Below are positions 34,189-43,002 of a stretch of 64,000 bases of DNA, piece after piece. Numbering within the stretch: the stretch's first letter is position 1; every line of letters starts with the position of its first letter. Source of the DNA: Terriglobia bacterium. GTDB lineage: Bacteria; Acidobacteriota; Terriglobia; Terriglobales; Acidobacteriaceae. A model generated the notes under the pieces. It had not been told where the DNA came from and ran no database searches. It was given only the letters and a program-made list of their open reading frames with translations. Location: assembly GCA_020073665.1 (NCBI GenBank), contig JAIQEU010000010.1, forward strand, positions 1 to 64,000, written 5' to 3'. The position numbers were made by a program, and so were the translations under genes.

Positions 34189-35901
34189 TTACCTGACCCT
34201 CTCCGTAAACGAAAACACCGGATCCACATCCACCGGTACGCTCGATGCCTTCTTCAACGACGCCTGGACCTCCGGCGCCATCACATCATATTTCTTGAAC
34301 CAGTTTTCCGCGCGCTGGCGATCTCCGGTGGCTTCGATTTCGAGCAGTTCTTTGGCCAGGCCAGCAATCGCATCGGGCATGAGGGCGTAGTCGATCGCGT
34401 AGCGTCCGGAAGACTGGCGCTTGATGGCGCCTTTTTCTGAGAGATAGTTGAACTCCATCATCTCGGCCTGGCCATGGGCTTCACCAGTGCCAAAGCGCAT
34501 GGTGCGGAAAAGGCCACCCACGTACGAGGCGTAACACTCCTCCAGTTTGTCTTTGGGCAGAGCATCGTGCTCGGTGAGCCAATGCAACCCGAACATGCCA
34601 ACAGCATCCGCTTTGGCTTCTTCCAGGCCGCCGTAGATTGGCCCGATGGCTTCACGAATCGCCACCTTGCCACCCGCAGTACGCGCAAACGTCGGGCCGA
34701 GGCCGTGGGCCATTTCATGCATGATGGTCCCGAGCAGGTATCCCTCTCCGGTAACTTTCTTCGATTGTTCCGGCAGCATCACGTAACCTGCGAGGGGCAC
34801 GATCACGTAGTTCACGCGCGCGTCCATGAAATTCTTGAAGAAAAGTTTCTTGCTGCCCTTCTGTTCGTGCACCCGGGGATCATTGGGCAAATTGTCGGCG
34901 ACGGCCTGGTAGCCATGGCGCAGATCAGCGGCGCGATAGGGCGTGTCCATCACTTCCATGGGCGTTTGCAGGCCGCGCTTCGACGGCCGGTCTTCGGGCC
35001 CGATGGGCAACGCGTCCTGAACGTCGGCCACGTACTTCTCAAACAGCGCCAGCTTGCGGCTTTCTTTCTCGTTGCGCACCATCACCGCCGCACCGTAGGT
35101 AGCTTTCACCCCGAGCAGGTCGTCGGAGTAAGTTTCGTAGGGCGCGAAAATCACGTCGAACTTGGGATCTTTCAGGTCGAGCCAGGCCAGGTCGCTCTTG
35201 AAGTAGTCGTCGCTGAGCAACGCGTCAGCCCGCAGGCGGAGAAAATTGGCGAATGCGGGGTCCGCGCTCAGTTCCGCAGCCTCGCGCAAGTCCTTGGCCG
35301 CAGGCTCAAGGAATGAGCGGTAGGCGATGTGGTAGGGCAAGCCCTCGAGTTGGTCGCCATGCCAGCGCACCACGGTGGTGGGGCTGTAGATCTCGTCTTT
35401 TTTCTCCGGATGCGCTTTGACGTACTGCTCGACCTGTTCGCGGGTCAGGCCTTGAGGATAAAACCCGCGGCCGGGGGACATTGGCGTGGTGCCCACGAAC
35501 GGTTTGTTCTCGTCAAGCAGATCGAATCGCGAGGCGTTGATCCACAGGTAGCGCCGCAGTTTCTGATCTTTGGGATCCTGGCTCCCAGCCAGAGACTGGT
35601 AGAGGGTCAGACCTTCCGGATCAGTCTGCCGCCAGAAAATCTCTTCCAGGTAGCGCGAGGCATCCACCAGCTTATTGACCAGTTTCACTTCCCGAGCACT
35701 GAGACCCGTGGAAGCAAACGGCATGCGGACTTCCCGCCATCTTGCCAATCGCTGGGCCAGGCCGGGAACCACCTGCATTCCCGCCGAAGCCGCGCCTTTG
35801 GCCGCAGACCCGGTCATCGGCTTGTGAGTCTTCTGAGCGGATGTAGGAGAAACCATGAGAAAAAAAAGCGCTAGTGAAGCCCAAGGCCCCAGTGTTTTCA
35901 T
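34189..35901 (-). CDS. Secreted M49-like zinc metallopeptidase
   Basis: A 570-residue protein with a signal peptide (residues 1-22, ending PTSAQ). The zinc site reads MHEMAHG with His395, Glu396 and His399, and EEAKAD at about 427-432 supplies the third ligand. This fits the dipeptidyl-peptidase III-like (M49) family, although classic members have HExxxH rather than HExxH. The open frame extends to 36684 but that upstream part is only the antisense of the HAD gene; the ATG at 35901 gives the signal peptide. It probably acts in the periplasm, removing dipeptides. Convergent with mqnD. Confidence 0.82.
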   Translation of the reverse strand: MKTLGPWASLALFFLMVSPTSAQKTHKPMTGSAAKGAASAGMQVVPGLAQRLARWREVRMPFASTGLSAREVKLVNKLVDASRYLEEIFWRQTDPEGLTLYQSLAGSQDPKDQKLRRYLWINASRFDLLDENKPFVGTTPMSPGRGFYPQGLTREQVEQYVKAHPEKKDEIYSPTTVVRWHGDQLEGLPYHIAYRSFLEPAAKDLREAAELSADPAFANFLRLRADALLSDDYFKSDLAWLDLKDPKFDVIFAPYETYSDDLLGVKATYGAAVMVRNEKESRKLALFEKYVADVQDALPIGPEDRPSKRGLQTPMEVMDTPYRAADLRHGYQAVADNLPNDPRVHEQKGSKKLFFKNFMDARVNYVIVPLAGYVMLPEQSKKVTGEGYLLGTIMHEMAHGLGPTFARTAGGKVAIREAIGPIYGGLEEAKADAVGMFGLHWLTEHDALPKDKLEECYASYVGGLFRTMRFGTGEAHGQAEMMEFNYLSEKGAIKRQSSGRYAIDYALMPDAIAGLAKELLEIEATGDRQRAENWFKKYDVMAPEVQASLKKASSVPVDVDPVFSFTERVR

Positions 35902-35988
35902 TATTTCTGATTTTATCAGAGCACTGGCAATCGTTCCGCGCTCTGCATCTCGCAAAGCAACACAGTTCCCGGATATTATGTTTTCACG

Positions 35989-36702
35989 ATGGCGGAAGTC
36001 ACCAATTCGAACGGTGCGCAGACCTTGCTCATCGATGCTGATGACACGCTCTGGGAAAACAACATCTACTTTGAGCGCGCCATCGCCAATTTCATTTCGT
36101 TTCTGAACCATCACGAGTACTCTCCCCAGCAGGTTCGCGAAGTGCTCAACCAGGTGGAGACCGAGTCCATCGTCACCCACGGATACGGGCTGCACAGCTT
36201 CGCGCATTCGCTGGTCGAGACCTTTGAGCGGCTGGCGGTGGAGCCACTCACGCCCGCGCTGCATGAAACCATCCACGGATTCGCCCACACCGTCGCCGAC
36301 CATCCCGTGGAGATCCTGCCTGGGGTTCCCGAGACCCTGCAGTATCTCTCCGACCGGCACCATCTGATCATGATGACCAAGGGCGCCATGGCGGAACAGT
36401 CGGGTAAAATCGAGCGCTCCGGGTTGAAAGAATATTTTGCCGCGGTGGAGATTGTCGCCGAGAAAGATACGTCCACCTACCACACTGTGGTTTCGAAGTA
36501 CGGGTTGGCCAGCGACTGCACCTGGATGGTGGGCAACAGCCCGAAATCCGACATCAATCCGGCGCTGGCCGCCGGACTGAACGCGGTGTTCGTTCCCCAC
36601 GGCAACACCTGGATCCTGGAACATGAGGAAGTAACGCCGGCGCAACCGCCCTGCCGCCTGCTGGTGGTGGAAAAATTCGTCCAACTCCAGGAATACTTCT
36701 AG
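35989..36702 (+). CDS. HAD-superfamily hydrolase
   Basis: A 237-residue haloacid dehalogenase-type phosphatase. Motif I is DADDTLW with nucleophile Asp16 and general acid Asp18, motif II is MMTKG, motif III lysine lies in EIVAEKDTSTY, and motif IV is MVGNSPKSDINPAL. A helical cap occupies about 25-105. Substrate is unknown; relatives act on small phosphate esters. It starts from the divergent region with the M49-like gene (87 bases). Downstream is a short AGCT heptamer fragment overlapping the stop. Confidence 0.88.
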   Translation: MAEVTNSNGAQTLLIDADDTLWENNIYFERAIANFISFLNHHEYSPQQVREVLNQVETESIVTHGYGLHSFAHSLVETFERLAVEPLTPALHETIHGFAHTVADHPVEILPGVPETLQYLSDRHHLIMMTKGAMAEQSGKIERSGLKEYFAAVEIVAEKDTSTYHTVVSKYGLASDCTWMVGNSPKSDINPALAAGLNAVFVPHGNTWILEHEEVTPAQPPCRLLVVEKFVQLQEYF

Positions 36703-36778
36703 CTAACAGCTACCCGCCGATGGCCGTGGGCCCGCGTGGTACTCTCTTTGGTGCTCTGGTTTTTCGCCTCCACCTAGC

Positions 36779-38032
36779 GTGGCTGTGCAAAAAAATAACT
36801 TCCGGCGCCTGTTGCGCACTGTTGAAGCGCTCTCCGACCTGGGTCCGGAGATGACGGCGGAGCGCGACTTCTCGCAGACCTCCCGTTCCATGCTGGGCGC
36901 GCTGATGCAGGCGGCGGGCGCGCGGGAAGGTGTCCTGTTCAGTTTCAGCGACAAGCCCTCCCTGCTCAACTCGATCGCCGCCGACGGCTTTGCGCTGATG
37001 CCGGAGCCCGCGGTAATTCCGCTGCTGCCCAAGCACGTCCACGCCCTCACCTCCGCCCGCAACCCGGTGGTGCTGAGCGTCGGCTCCTACGAGACTTTCC
37101 TGAGTTCGAACGGCAATGTCGCTCCCGAGTTGTTTCGCTGCATCGCTCCTTTGAAAGTTGGCGGCAGGTTGGCAGGGATGGTAGCGCTCGGCCGCCGCGA
37201 GGGTGATGCGCTCTACGAGGACGATGAACTGGAAGCCCTCGAGCTGCTGTGCAACTACATCGCGCTCGCCATCCAGAACCACAACCTCAGCCAGACGCTG
37301 GCGCAGCGGGTCTCGGAGAACCTGCGGTTGATGGCTTCGCTGCACGGCTTCTACGACAGCACCCTGGAAGCATTCGCCGCCGCCATTGACGTGAAGCACG
37401 TCAACATCCACGGGCACTCCCTGCGCGTGGGCCGTTACGCGGCCGCCATCGGAGAAGCCATGGGGATGGAGGCGAATGACGTTGCCGCGCTTCGCTCCGC
37501 CGGCTACCTGCACGACATCGGCAAGGTCTCAGTGGATAAGCACCTGTTCAGCAAGCCGACGTCGCTCGACCCGGACGAGTTCCGCGAGATGGCTGACCAC
37601 ACCGTCATAGGCCACCAGATTGTCAGCGGCGTGCAATTCCCCTGGCCCCGCATTCCGGAGATCGTACGCTGGCACCACGAACGTGGAGACGGCTCAGGCT
37701 ACCCCGATGGCCTGGTCATGGATGATGTGCCGTTACCGGTGCGCATCATTGGCCTGGCCGACACTTTTGATGCCATGACCAGCGAGCGTCCCTACCGTGA
37801 ATCGCTGTCGCTGGGCGGAACCCTCAGCGAAATCGTACGGCTGGCGCCGCAGAAATTCGATGCCAGCGCGGTGCAAGCTTTGCTGGTGCAAGTACGGCGC
37901 GATGCCGTGGGCAGCAACCGCACCCGTTTTCTCGAAGAACGGACGGTATTGAACATCGCTCCCGCAGACATCGACCACCTAGCCGCAAACCTGCAGCACA
38001 AGATCAGCCACGGGAAGATGTATCTGACTTAG
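36779..38032 (+). CDS. GAF and HD-GYP domain protein (cyclic-di-GMP phosphodiesterase type)
   Basis: A 417-residue protein with an N-terminal GAF region (about 20-170) and a C-terminal HD-GYP domain (about 190-370) that hydrolyses cyclic di-GMP. The HD motif is YLHDIGK (His245-Asp246) and the GYP loop is HHERGDGSGYPDG (299-311); the metal ligands look intact. It lacks a receiver or membrane span, so the GAF domain is the likely input. GTG start at 36779. It lies between the HAD gene and DUF1800 gene and ends within an inverted heptamer repeat. Confidence 0.9.
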   Translation: MAVQKNNFRRLLRTVEALSDLGPEMTAERDFSQTSRSMLGALMQAAGAREGVLFSFSDKPSLLNSIAADGFALMPEPAVIPLLPKHVHALTSARNPVVLSVGSYETFLSSNGNVAPELFRCIAPLKVGGRLAGMVALGRREGDALYEDDELEALELLCNYIALAIQNHNLSQTLAQRVSENLRLMASLHGFYDSTLEAFAAAIDVKHVNIHGHSLRVGRYAAAIGEAMGMEANDVAALRSAGYLHDIGKVSVDKHLFSKPTSLDPDEFREMADHTVIGHQIVSGVQFPWPRIPEIVRWHHERGDGSGYPDGLVMDDVPLPVRIIGLADTFDAMTSERPYRESLSLGGTLSEIVRLAPQKFDASAVQALLVQVRRDAVGSNRTRFLEERTVLNIAPADIDHLAANLQHKISHGKMYLT

Positions 38033-38125
38033 CGGCTAGCTATCAGCTTTCAGCCTTAGTGGGACGCGTCAGAGCGCTCCCAAAGTTACATACTGACGGC
38101 TGAGAGCTGACAGCTGAAAGCCGCT
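38031..38125. repeat. Inverted pair of AGCTGAN/AGCT heptamer tracts
   Basis: Left arm 38031-38059 (AGCGGCTAGCTATCAGCTTT...) and right arm 38098-38125 (GGCTGAGAGCTGACAGCTGA...AGCCGCT) are complementary across about 38 bases. The left arm contains the HD-GYP stop codon. Likely folds as a hairpin between the two plus-strand genes. Confidence 0.75.
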
Positions 38126-38195
38126 CTTGAAGCAACTTTCCCGCTGTTTTCGGGTTCCTATCTCCAGACCTTCCCTCTGCGGAAGAGGAGTATTC

Positions 38196-40190
38196 ATGCG
38201 GTTTGGGCCCCGAAAAGTCGCGCCAATCGTCCTCCTGGCCCTGCTTGGATTCACCATCTCAGCCCAGTTGGCTCTCGGCAAGAAAAAAGACCGGCAAGGC
38301 TCCGCAACGCAGATGAACGACCAGAAGCGCGCGCTGCACGCCCTCAACCGTCTGACCTTCGGCCCGCGTCCCGGAGATGTGCAACGCGTGACCGCCATGG
38401 GCGTCGACCAGTGGATTGATCAGCAACTCCATCCGGAAAGAATCAATGACAGCGCACTGGACGCCCGGCTCACGCCCTTTCGCACCCTGAACATGGATAC
38501 GCGCGAGTTGGTGGAAAACTTCCCGCCGCCGCAGCTGATCAAGGCGGTTGAGCAGGGCAAGCAACGGCTGCCCTCGGACCCGACGAAACGCGCTGTGTAC
38601 GAAGACCAGATGGATCGGTTGCAAGAGAGGCAGGAGCGCAAGCAAGAAGCCGCGAACGCCGACCCTGGTGGGGCAGACGCTGCCCAGGGCAAGGTGACGG
38701 ACGCCGAGCGGGCCCAGCGCCGCGAACGCCGCCGCGAGGCCGATCGCAGGCTGGAACAACTGCTCGACCTCCCGCCGGAGCGGCGCATGCAGCAAGTCCT
38801 GAAAATGTCGCCTGAGGAGCGGCGCGCGCTGTCTGCAGCGCTGTCGTTGAGGGTTGACCAGCGCGATGCGTTCCTCGAAGGCATGAATCCGCAGCAACGC
38901 GAGACGCTGATGGCACTCAACAATCCGCAGCAAGTCGTGACCAGCGAACTGATGCAAGGCAAGCTGCTGCGTGCCATCTATAGCGACCGCCAGCTGGAAG
39001 AAGTGATGACCGATTTCTGGTTCAATCACTTCAACGTGTTTATCGGCAAGGCCGCCGACCGCTACCTGATCCCCAGCTACGAGCGCGACGTCATCCGCCC
39101 GCACGCCCTGGGCAAGTTCGAAGACCTGCTGGTGGCCACGGCGCAAAGCCCCGCCATGCTCTTCTATCTCGACAACTGGCTGAGCGTGGGGCCGAACTCC
39201 GATGTCGCCAACGGCATTCTGAACCGGCGCAAGCATGCCCCGAAGGATGCGCCCATCAAGCAGGCCAAAGGCAAGCGCAGCGGGCTGAACGAAAACTACG
39301 GCCGCGAACTGATGGAACTGCACACCCTGGGCGTGAATGGCGGCTACACCCAGAAGGATGTCACCGAGGTCGCACGCGTCTTCACCGGTTGGACCCTCAA
39401 ACGGCCGAAGCAAGGCACCGGGTTCACCTTTGAAGCGCGCATGCATGAGCCCGGAGACAAGATTGTGCTCGACCACCGCATCAAATCGAATGGAGAAAAA
39501 GAAGGACGCGAGGTCCTGCACATTCTGGCGCACCACCCGTCCACTGCCCGGTTTGTCTGCACCAAGCTGGCCATGCGTTTTGTCTCCGACACTCCGCCAC
39601 CGCCGCTGGTGGACCGCATGGCGCACACCTTCCTCAAGAAGGACGGCGACATCCGCGAGGTATTGAAGACCATGTTGCAATCGCCGGAATTCTGGTCTAC
39701 AGACGCTTACCGGGCGAAGGTGAAAACTCCGCTGGAATTCGTGGTCTCGGCGGTGCGCGCCAGCGGCGCCGAAGTCAGCGACGCCATGCCACTGGCCCGT
39801 CAGCTTGAAACCATGGGCATGCCGCTTTACGGCATGCAGCCTCCGACCGGGTATTCCATGAAAGCCAGCGCCTGGGTAAACTCGGCGGCCCTTTTGGGAC
39901 GAATGAACTTCGCCCTGGCGCTTACCACCGGGAAACTGCGCGGCGTAGAGACTTCCCCCGAAGGAGTGCTGGGAGGCAACGGTGCGCCAAACGATTCGAT
40001 GCAGACCTTGGCGGAGCTCGAGGACCGCCTGCTCGCCGGCGATGTATCCAAGCAGACGCACGACACCATCGCCGCGCAAATGGATGATCCAAAGATCAGC
40101 CAGCGCCGCCTGGATGACCCGGCACGCCCGCCAAACCTGGGTGCAGTGGCTGGGCTGATCTTGGGCTCACCAGAGTTTCAGAGGAGATAG
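38196..40190 (+). CDS. DUF1800 domain protein with a long charged insert
   Basis: A 664-residue protein with an N-terminal hydrophobic signal (about 6-27) followed by the DUF1800 start AALHALNRLTFGPRPGD-like (ALHALNRLTFGPRPGDVQ). Later family lines include FWFNHFNVF, ENYGRELMELHTLGVN, YTQKDVTEVARVFTGWT and RFVCTKLAMRFV. Between about residues 115 and 250 lies a highly charged Arg/Glu/Gln-rich insert. DUF1800 proteins pair with DUF1501 proteins and are thought to act at the cell surface; function is unknown. ATG at 38196 has a GGAAGAGGAG site just before it; the TTG at 38127 is rejected. Confidence 0.9.
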   Translation: MRFGPRKVAPIVLLALLGFTISAQLALGKKKDRQGSATQMNDQKRALHALNRLTFGPRPGDVQRVTAMGVDQWIDQQLHPERINDSALDARLTPFRTLNMDTRELVENFPPPQLIKAVEQGKQRLPSDPTKRAVYEDQMDRLQERQERKQEAANADPGGADAAQGKVTDAERAQRRERRREADRRLEQLLDLPPERRMQQVLKMSPEERRALSAALSLRVDQRDAFLEGMNPQQRETLMALNNPQQVVTSELMQGKLLRAIYSDRQLEEVMTDFWFNHFNVFIGKAADRYLIPSYERDVIRPHALGKFEDLLVATAQSPAMLFYLDNWLSVGPNSDVANGILNRRKHAPKDAPIKQAKGKRSGLNENYGRELMELHTLGVNGGYTQKDVTEVARVFTGWTLKRPKQGTGFTFEARMHEPGDKIVLDHRIKSNGEKEGREVLHILAHHPSTARFVCTKLAMRFVSDTPPPPLVDRMAHTFLKKDGDIREVLKTMLQSPEFWSTDAYRAKVKTPLEFVVSAVRASGAEVSDAMPLARQLETMGMPLYGMQPPTGYSMKASAWVNSAALLGRMNFALALTTGKLRGVETSPEGVLGGNGAPNDSMQTLAELEDRLLAGDVSKQTHDTIAAQMDDPKISQRRLDDPARPPNLGAVAGLILGSPEFQRR

Positions 40191-40274
40191 AAGCTCTTAG
40201 CCATTAGCTCTTAGCTCGGAGCATGGGACACCAAAGGCTACAAGCTAAAGGTAAAGGCTAGAAGCCAGGAGCTG
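40191..40274. repeat. Degenerate inverted AGCT heptamer tracts
   Basis: Left 40191-40220 (AAGCTCTTAGCCATTAGCTC...) and right 40233-40274 (AGGCTACAAGCTAAAGGTAA...) read in opposite senses around a 12-base middle. They fill the whole gap between the DUF1800 and DUF1501 genes, whose coding runs to within 6 bases of the right arm. Confidence 0.65.
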
Positions 40275-40279
40275 TTCTT

Positions 40280-41524
40280 ATGTCCATCACTCGTCGCGTG
40301 TTTCTTCGCAACAGCGCCCTCGCAGTTGTCGGCACTACCGCGATCCCGGCATTTCTCACGCGCGCCGCCTCGGGTACCGAGGCCATGGGCATCAAGGGCA
40401 AACGATTGGTGGTCATCTTCCAGCGCGGCGCGGCCGACGGACTCAACATCGTGGTGCCCCACGCCGAGCCTGCCTATTACGCCATGCGGCCTTCCATCAA
40501 TATTCCACGGAAGGCGGTGCTCGATCTGGACGGCTTCTTCGGATTGCATCCTTCGATGTCAGCGTTTCTACCGCTATGGCGGCAGCAGCATCTTGCCATC
40601 GTGCACGCCACTGGGTCACCCGACCCGACCCGCTCGCACTTTGATGCTCAGGATTTCATGGAGTCCGGCACCCCCGGCGTGAAAGCCACGGACGACGGCT
40701 GGCTGAACCGGGCTTTGCGCTCTGTACCCAGCTCGAAAGACAAGGCGGCCTTTCGCGCTATCGCGCTGGGTCCGTCCTTGCCGCGGATTCTCTCCGGCAG
40801 CGAACCTGCCGTGGCGCTTAACAACATCAGCGACTTTGGCGTGGGCGGCCGCAACCCGAACGCGACGCCCATCGCCAACACCTTCGAAGCCATGTACGCA
40901 CAATCCGTGGATTCGGTGCTGCACGGCACCGGGCAGGAGACGTTCGAGGCCGTAAGAATGCTGAAGTCCGCTGACCCGTCCAAATACTCGCCAGCGCCCG
41001 GGGCGGATTATCCCCGCGGCCGCTTTGGCGACAGCCTGAAACAGTTGGCCCAGCTGATCAAGGCGAACCTGGGCGTGCAGGTAGCATTCGCCGACATCGG
41101 CGGCTGGGACCATCACGTCAACGAAGGCAGCACCCAGGGACAGATCGCCAATATTCTAGGCGAATTCTCCCAATCCCTAGCGGCCTTTTGGACCGACCTG
41201 GGCGATCTTGGCGAAGACACTGTGGTCGTCACCATGTCGGAGTTCGGCCGCACGGCACGCGAGAATGGCAATCGCGGCACCGACCATGGCCACGCCAATG
41301 TGATGTTCGTGCTGGGCGGCCCGGTAAAAGGCGGCAAGGTCTATGGAAAGTGGCCCGGCCTCGACCAGGCTCAACTCTACGAAGGCCGCGACCTGGCAGT
41401 GACTACCGACTTCCGCCGCGTGGTGGGCGAGGCCGTGTACCGTCACCTGGGCAACAGGAATCTGGAGCAGGTATTTCCGGGATTCGAGAATCGGCCGGAG
41501 ACCTTCTTGAAGCTGCTGGGGTAG
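40280..41524 (+). CDS. DUF1501 domain protein, Tat-exported
   Basis: A 414-residue protein with a twin-arginine signal (ITRRVFLRNSALAVVG) and DUF1501 features: GGAADGLN-like sequence (QRGAADGLNIVVPHAEP), FGLHPSMSAFLPLW, the HFDAQDFMESG line, DIGGWDHHVNEG, and SEFGRTARENGNRGTDHGH cut as SEFGRTARENG and GTDHGHANVMFVLGG. The fold is related to alkaline phosphatase and sulfatases, but key active-site residues of those are uncertain here. It pairs with the DUF1800 gene just upstream, the usual arrangement. Role unknown, probably in the periplasm or at the surface. Confidence 0.92.
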   Translation: MSITRRVFLRNSALAVVGTTAIPAFLTRAASGTEAMGIKGKRLVVIFQRGAADGLNIVVPHAEPAYYAMRPSINIPRKAVLDLDGFFGLHPSMSAFLPLWRQQHLAIVHATGSPDPTRSHFDAQDFMESGTPGVKATDDGWLNRALRSVPSSKDKAAFRAIALGPSLPRILSGSEPAVALNNISDFGVGGRNPNATPIANTFEAMYAQSVDSVLHGTGQETFEAVRMLKSADPSKYSPAPGADYPRGRFGDSLKQLAQLIKANLGVQVAFADIGGWDHHVNEGSTQGQIANILGEFSQSLAAFWTDLGDLGEDTVVVTMSEFGRTARENGNRGTDHGHANVMFVLGGPVKGGKVYGKWPGLDQAQLYEGRDLAVTTDFRRVVGEAVYRHLGNRNLEQVFPGFENRPETFLKLLG

Positions 41525-41746
41525 AGGCAGACTCGCGTTTTGAAACGGCTGGCACAACACCACGAAGACAGCCGTGCGCTGGCGGGCCGGCGTTTGTTCT
41601 TGGGGATCAAGAGGATCGCGGCACCAATAAGCGGCCCGGTGAAGGCTGTGGCCCGAAAGTGGCGTTACAGGCGTAACCTCCACTTAGTAGCCATTGCGCG
41701 GGATAAGCTTCTGACGCAAACTGGGAACAGATCAGGGAGCAACGGC

Positions 41747-41845
41747 ATGGCTAAGCTCTGGACCAATCTGGAAGGCAGCAAGTTGTCGCTGGTGGTGCTT
41801 GGCCTTTGCGTGGTAGTGCTGATCGGATTGCTGGTGGTTCGCTAG
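41747..41845 (+). CDS. Very small single-span membrane protein, 32 residues
   Basis: ATG at 41747 with AGGGAG 7-12 bases before it opens a 32-residue frame, MAKLWTNLEGSKL then a hydrophobic span VVLGLCVVVLIGLLVV and Arg. A good ribosome-binding site and clean single-span structure support it. Function unknown. The 220 bases before it hold no other feature. It is convergent with the Rieske gene. Confidence 0.55.
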   Translation: MAKLWTNLEGSKLSLVVLGLCVVVLIGLLVVR

Positions 41846-41893
41846 CGGGGTATCACTGCGCTCCGGCGCGTGATCTGCATCCGGCTAAGTCGC

Positions 41894-42202
41894 CTACAGT
41901 TCGATCATCACGTCGTCGTTTTCTATCTTCAGCGGAAACACCGCAACCTTCGCCGCAGGATTGTGGGCTGCCTCACCCGTCTTCGGATCCCACTGCCAGC
42001 CGTGCCAGGGACATACCAGTTTGTCGCCTTCGATCACACCCTGTCCCAGCGGTCCGCCACGGTGCAGGCAGACGTTGTCCATTGCACTAATGTTTCCGTT
42101 CACGTTGGCGACGCAGATCACCTTGTCTGCGCAGGAAAACTCGCGGGCTTCGCCTTCGGGAGGCAGTTCGCTCGTGGTGGTGAGCTTGATGAAGTTGGTC
42201 AT
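41894..42202 (-). CDS. Rieske [2Fe-2S] ferredoxin-like protein
   Basis: A 102-residue Rieske ferredoxin with both cluster-binding boxes: CLHRGGPLGQG and CPWHGWQW. The C-x-H and C-x2-H ligands are intact. Such small Rieske proteins pass electrons to oxygenases or act in nitrite reductase-like systems; there is no partner oxygenase nearby. Start at the ATG 42202; a GTG at 42214 is also possible. It follows nuoB on the same strand by about 100 bases that contain two small hairpins and a heptamer tract. Confidence 0.9.
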   Translation of the reverse strand: MTNFIKLTTTSELPPEGEAREFSCADKVICVANVNGNISAMDNVCLHRGGPLGQGVIEGDKLVCPWHGWQWDPKTGEAAHNPAAKVAVFPLKIENDDVMIEL

Positions 42203-42217
42203 GATGGGAACCACCCC

Positions 42218-42257
42218 GTCGGGCTTCGCCCGACTGGACAGCCGACGACAGCTGTCC
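42218..42257. terminator. Two adjacent small hairpins
   Basis: GTCGGGC/GCCCGAC (42218-42234, 3-base loop) and GGACAGC/GCTGTCC (42236-42257, 8-base loop) lie between nuoB and the Rieske gene. Neither is followed by a U-run on the minus strand; they may be processing or attenuation structures. Confidence 0.35.
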
Positions 42258-42274
42258 CTATGTGGCCTGTGGTA

Positions 42275-42302
42275 CTGAAAGCTGATAGCTGAACGCTGAC
42301 AG

Positions 42303-42304
<2 letters not shown>
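42275..42304. repeat. AGCTGAN heptamer tract
   Basis: CTGAA, AGCTGAT, AGCTGAA, CGCTGAC, AGCT units directly downstream of nuoB, overlapping its stop codon. Confidence 0.75.
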
Positions 42305-42863
<559 letters not shown>

Positions 42864-43002
42864 TTGTGTCCTCGGCGTACCTTACCAGGAATGAACCCGA
42901 ACAGAAGCATTTTAGTCTAGGTCGGGCCTGCACAGGTGTCAATCGGCCTTCCCCCTTGTACCTTGCTCCCTTGGCTGCTATCAGCTACAAATAAAGCACC
43001 TC

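Noticed and set aside
35902-36684. N-terminal 261-codon extension of the M49-like peptidase frame
   Set aside because: It is antisense to the HAD hydrolase gene, while the ATG at 35901 gives a normal signal peptide.
38259-40079. Minus-strand open frame of 606 codons across the DUF1800 gene
   Set aside because: Antisense to a well-supported domain protein; residues show the His/Gln/Arg-rich look of a shadow frame.
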